Origin: Rhizobium acidisoli
Lineage (GTDB): Bacteria > Pseudomonadota > Alphaproteobacteria > Rhizobiales > Rhizobiaceae
DNA length: 64,000 nt
Direction: 5' to 3'
Assembly (NCBI RefSeq): GCF_002531755.2
Contig: NZ_CP034998.1
Coordinates: forward strand, 1,364,001-1,428,000
The notes under the pieces were generated by a model, which saw only the letters and a list, made by a program, of their open reading frames with translations, was not told the DNA's origin and did not search any database. The position numbers and the translations under genes were made by a program. Shown here one piece after another: positions 62,462 to 64,000 of the stretch (position 1 is the first letter of the stretch; each line of letters opens with the position of its first letter).

Positions 62462-62708
62462 CGCTGAGGACAGCCTTCCGGAAGTAGGTGTCACGGCAGG
62501 CGAACACCACTGAATAAGCGGCGCGCCCAGCTTCGATCTCCGCCACGATTTCCGGAACCGAGAGCGCGAAGGACACGTGTGCCGTCAGCGTCAGACCGTC
62601 GTCCGATTGTGTGAAGTCGACGGTTGCCTGGATGTCTCCGTCAATATAGTCGTCGACCGATGGACGAAGAACGGGGTAGGGGAATGCCCTGAGAAGATCA
62701 AATTGCAT
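62439..62708 (-). CDS. Hypothetical protein, possibly the 5' part of a split gene
   Basis: An 89-residue product (MQFDLLRAFPYPVLRPSVDD...), which ends shortly after SVVFACRDTYFRKAV. The last 20 residues overlap the following gene in another frame. The start overlaps the ATPase stop by 11 bases, as in a compact defence operon. See the frameshift finding. Confidence 0.5.
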   Translation of the reverse strand: MQFDLLRAFPYPVLRPSVDDYIDGDIQATVDFTQSDDGLTLTAHVSFALSVPEIVAEIEAGRAAYSVVFACRDTYFRKAVLSDVPTLLP

Positions 62709-64000
62709 CTGCTACGACCTTGATCGTGCCGACGAACTCGCGGTCGAGTTCGACCTCGAACATCAGACGTTCCCCCGAAATCATTGGGAGCGAACCGACC
62801 ATTCCGGCGGCTACCTTGCCGATCGTCGAACTCACCACGTTAAGTGCTCTGTCGGTATCAGCGCCGGAGTCCTGTAGCACAACTCGTCCCATACCTGTTC
62901 TCAGCGGAGTGAAAGCGATTCGACGACGACGTTTGTCGGCGAGGGGAACGGCACGAACATCCCGGACCGGGGCCGAGGAGAACGCTCCGTGTTGCGCGTT
63001 GCCCATTCCGCCCCCGCTGGCGTCGTCTCCACCCGAGCTGTCGTTTGGTTTTGGCTCTCCTACTCCTCCTTCGCCGGGTCCTGCATTTTCGCCTTGTGCA
63101 TCGGCCTTGTCCGGACTGTCGAGGTCGTCGTCGACATCCGCGGCGACCGCATTGGGAGCTGGTAGGTAGCTCGGCGCGCGGATCTTCGACTTCACCTGCC
63201 GCGCGCGAATGACGATCTTGCCCGCAGGGTTTTCATCGCGCTTCTTTCCGTCTCCTTCGTCTTCTTCGTCAGCGAAGAAGTCCGCCAGCTCGTCAAGATT
63301 CGTCACCTCGGTGACAGGGTCCTGGGCGTGGCGCTTTAGCATCTCGCGAACAAAAACCGCGAGTTCCTTGAGCGCTGTCTTACCAGCGCTACGCCTGTCG
63401 GGCGGAAGTCGTTCTGGTTCGAAGGCATCATGGCGTGGCGGCTCCATTCCGCGCAACAGTGCCTGACCCTTGGTGCTGGAACACTCAAGTACGGCAACAA
63501 AGTCTTTGAATTCACCAAAACGCTTTAATCCGGCAAGCTCTTCAGTGATCAGCATGCCGTTTCTCAGCACAGCAACTTTCTTCGGCAGCTTTTCCCCGAC
63601 AAGGATTCGTACTTGGCAATCGCCAAGATGTAGGTTTTGTGAGTTCTCGATGGAGACGCCTTCGCCGCCTTCCAGAGCCTCCAGGTAGCTTAGGATCGTC
63701 CGGAAACGGCCCGCTTCGCCTTCTTGCTCGTCGGCCACCTTTGCCAGTGCCCCGTTGTTCAGCAGTGTCGTCAGGCTTGCCGAATTGATGTCGTGGCTTC
63801 CGTCGATGGAAACTTCTAGTTCGCCGCGTTGGATGGCGCCAAAGAAATTCATGAGGATGTTCGCGGTGAGAACGTTCTGCCAATCCTTCACCGCGTCGAA
63901 GCCGAGGATGCTCAGCGTGGTTCCGGCAAAGCCCGAAATCTCGCCGTCATGCGTTCTTCGGAGCCAGTCAGGCACGTCGTCTGTGAGTGAGGTGATGGGC
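62698..64000 (-). CDS. Probable GHKL/MORC-type ATPase, C-terminal part (5' end outside window)
   Basis: About 430 residues of a larger protein, open past the right end. The visible part has VAVLRNGMLITEELAGLKRF, EFKDFVAVLECSSTKGQALLRGMEPPRHDAF, a low-complexity linker (about residues 230-330 of the visible piece, Asp, Gly, Glu) and a last beta-rich domain. The RNGM...LLRxMEPPxHD pattern fits the region after the ATPase core in MutL/MORC-like ATPases found in restriction islands with Vsr and Z1 helicases. The ATP-binding motifs themselves are not in view, so the class is inferred. Confidence 0.55.
   Translation of the reverse strand, partial: PITSLTDDVPDWLRRTHDGEISGFAGTTLSILGFDAVKDWQNVLTANILMNFFGAIQRGELEVSIDGSHDINSASLTTLLNNGALAKVADEQEGEAGRFRTILSYLEALEGGEGVSIENSQNLHLGDCQVRILVGEKLPKKVAVLRNGMLITEELAGLKRFGEFKDFVAVLECSSTKGQALLRGMEPPRHDAFEPERLPPDRRSAGKTALKELAVFVREMLKRHAQDPVTEVTNLDELADFFADEEDEGDGKKRDENPAGKIVIRARQVKSKIRAPSYLPAPNAVAADVDDDLDSPDKADAQGENAGPGEGGVGEPKPNDSSGGDDASGGGMGNAQHGAFSSAPVRDVRAVPLADKRRRRIAFTPLRTGMGRVVLQDSGADTDRALNVVSSTIGKVAAGMVGSLPMISGERLMFEVELDREFVGTIKVVADAI

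Overview
The window is high-GC DNA from an alphaproteobacterium of the Rhizobium/Agrobacterium group, most likely a Rhizobium close to R. leguminosarum or R. etli. This rests on family content (BA14K and DUF1236 envelope proteins, a CUT1 sugar ABC transporter in a LacI-controlled operon, a tyrosine degradation operon with Lrp regulators) and on two palindromic intergenic repeats of rhizobial type (3718-3771 and a RIME1-like element at 45263-45367). The sequence alone cannot show whether this is chromosome or chromid; ilvD, degP and rarA suggest a main replicon.

Layout. 1-6.5 kb: 3'-truncated msrP, then ilvD, a tRNA-Lys fragment in the ilvD 3' region, two small envelope genes, and degP-rarA. 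6.5-15.8 kb: small hypothetical proteins, a DapA-like protein without the Schiff-base lysine, two alpha/beta-hydrolases (one without its serine nucleophile), a divergent SDR/LysR pair, an AhpD-like protein and a PAS histidine kinase. 15.9-32 kb: one long catabolic operon of twelve genes: LacI regulator, CoA-transferase, enoyl-CoA hydratase, aldehyde dehydrogenase, ABC transporter (binding protein, two permeases, ATPase), two GMC oxidoreductases, a Gfo/Idh/MocA dehydrogenase and a large FAD flavoprotein. It probably imports a glycoside-like or polyhydroxylated compound, oxidises it and passes the acid through CoA chemistry. The substrate is unknown.

32-46.4 kb: exonuclease III and a YqjD-like protein, then an envelope/stress region: a LuxR-type two-component system with a small membrane protein, two Asn-Gly-rich exported proteins (one with a FecR domain), a CHASE2-GGDEF-EAL phosphodiesterase, two DUF1236 proteins, a BA14K protein and an L,D-transpeptidase. 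Several genes here share an inverted repeat GGAC-N4-GTCC upstream of a GGAAC-N16-CGTT-like promoter. I read this as a local regulon driven by an ECF sigma factor (EcfG type) and the LuxR-type response regulator. It is the most interesting new observation in the window.

46.4-53.2 kb: phenylalanine/tyrosine degradation (phhA, hppD, hmgA, a fumarylacetoacetase and maleylacetoacetate isomerase), with two Lrp/AsnC regulators each transcribed away from a pathway gene, and a MEKHLA protein. 53.5-56.2 kb: a periplasmic ClpP-fold protease and a patatin-like phospholipase. 56.3-60.5 kb: a cluster likely for proline-betaine or hydroxyproline use (frameshifted betaine-type binding protein, ornithine-cyclodeaminase-family reductase, enolase-superfamily enzyme, LysR regulator). 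60.5-64 kb: the edge of a restriction/defence island with vsr facing a four-gene operon. That operon carries the C-terminal part of what looks like a GHKL/MORC-type ATPase, a possibly split gene and a DUF6339-like protein. The rest of the island lies past the right end.
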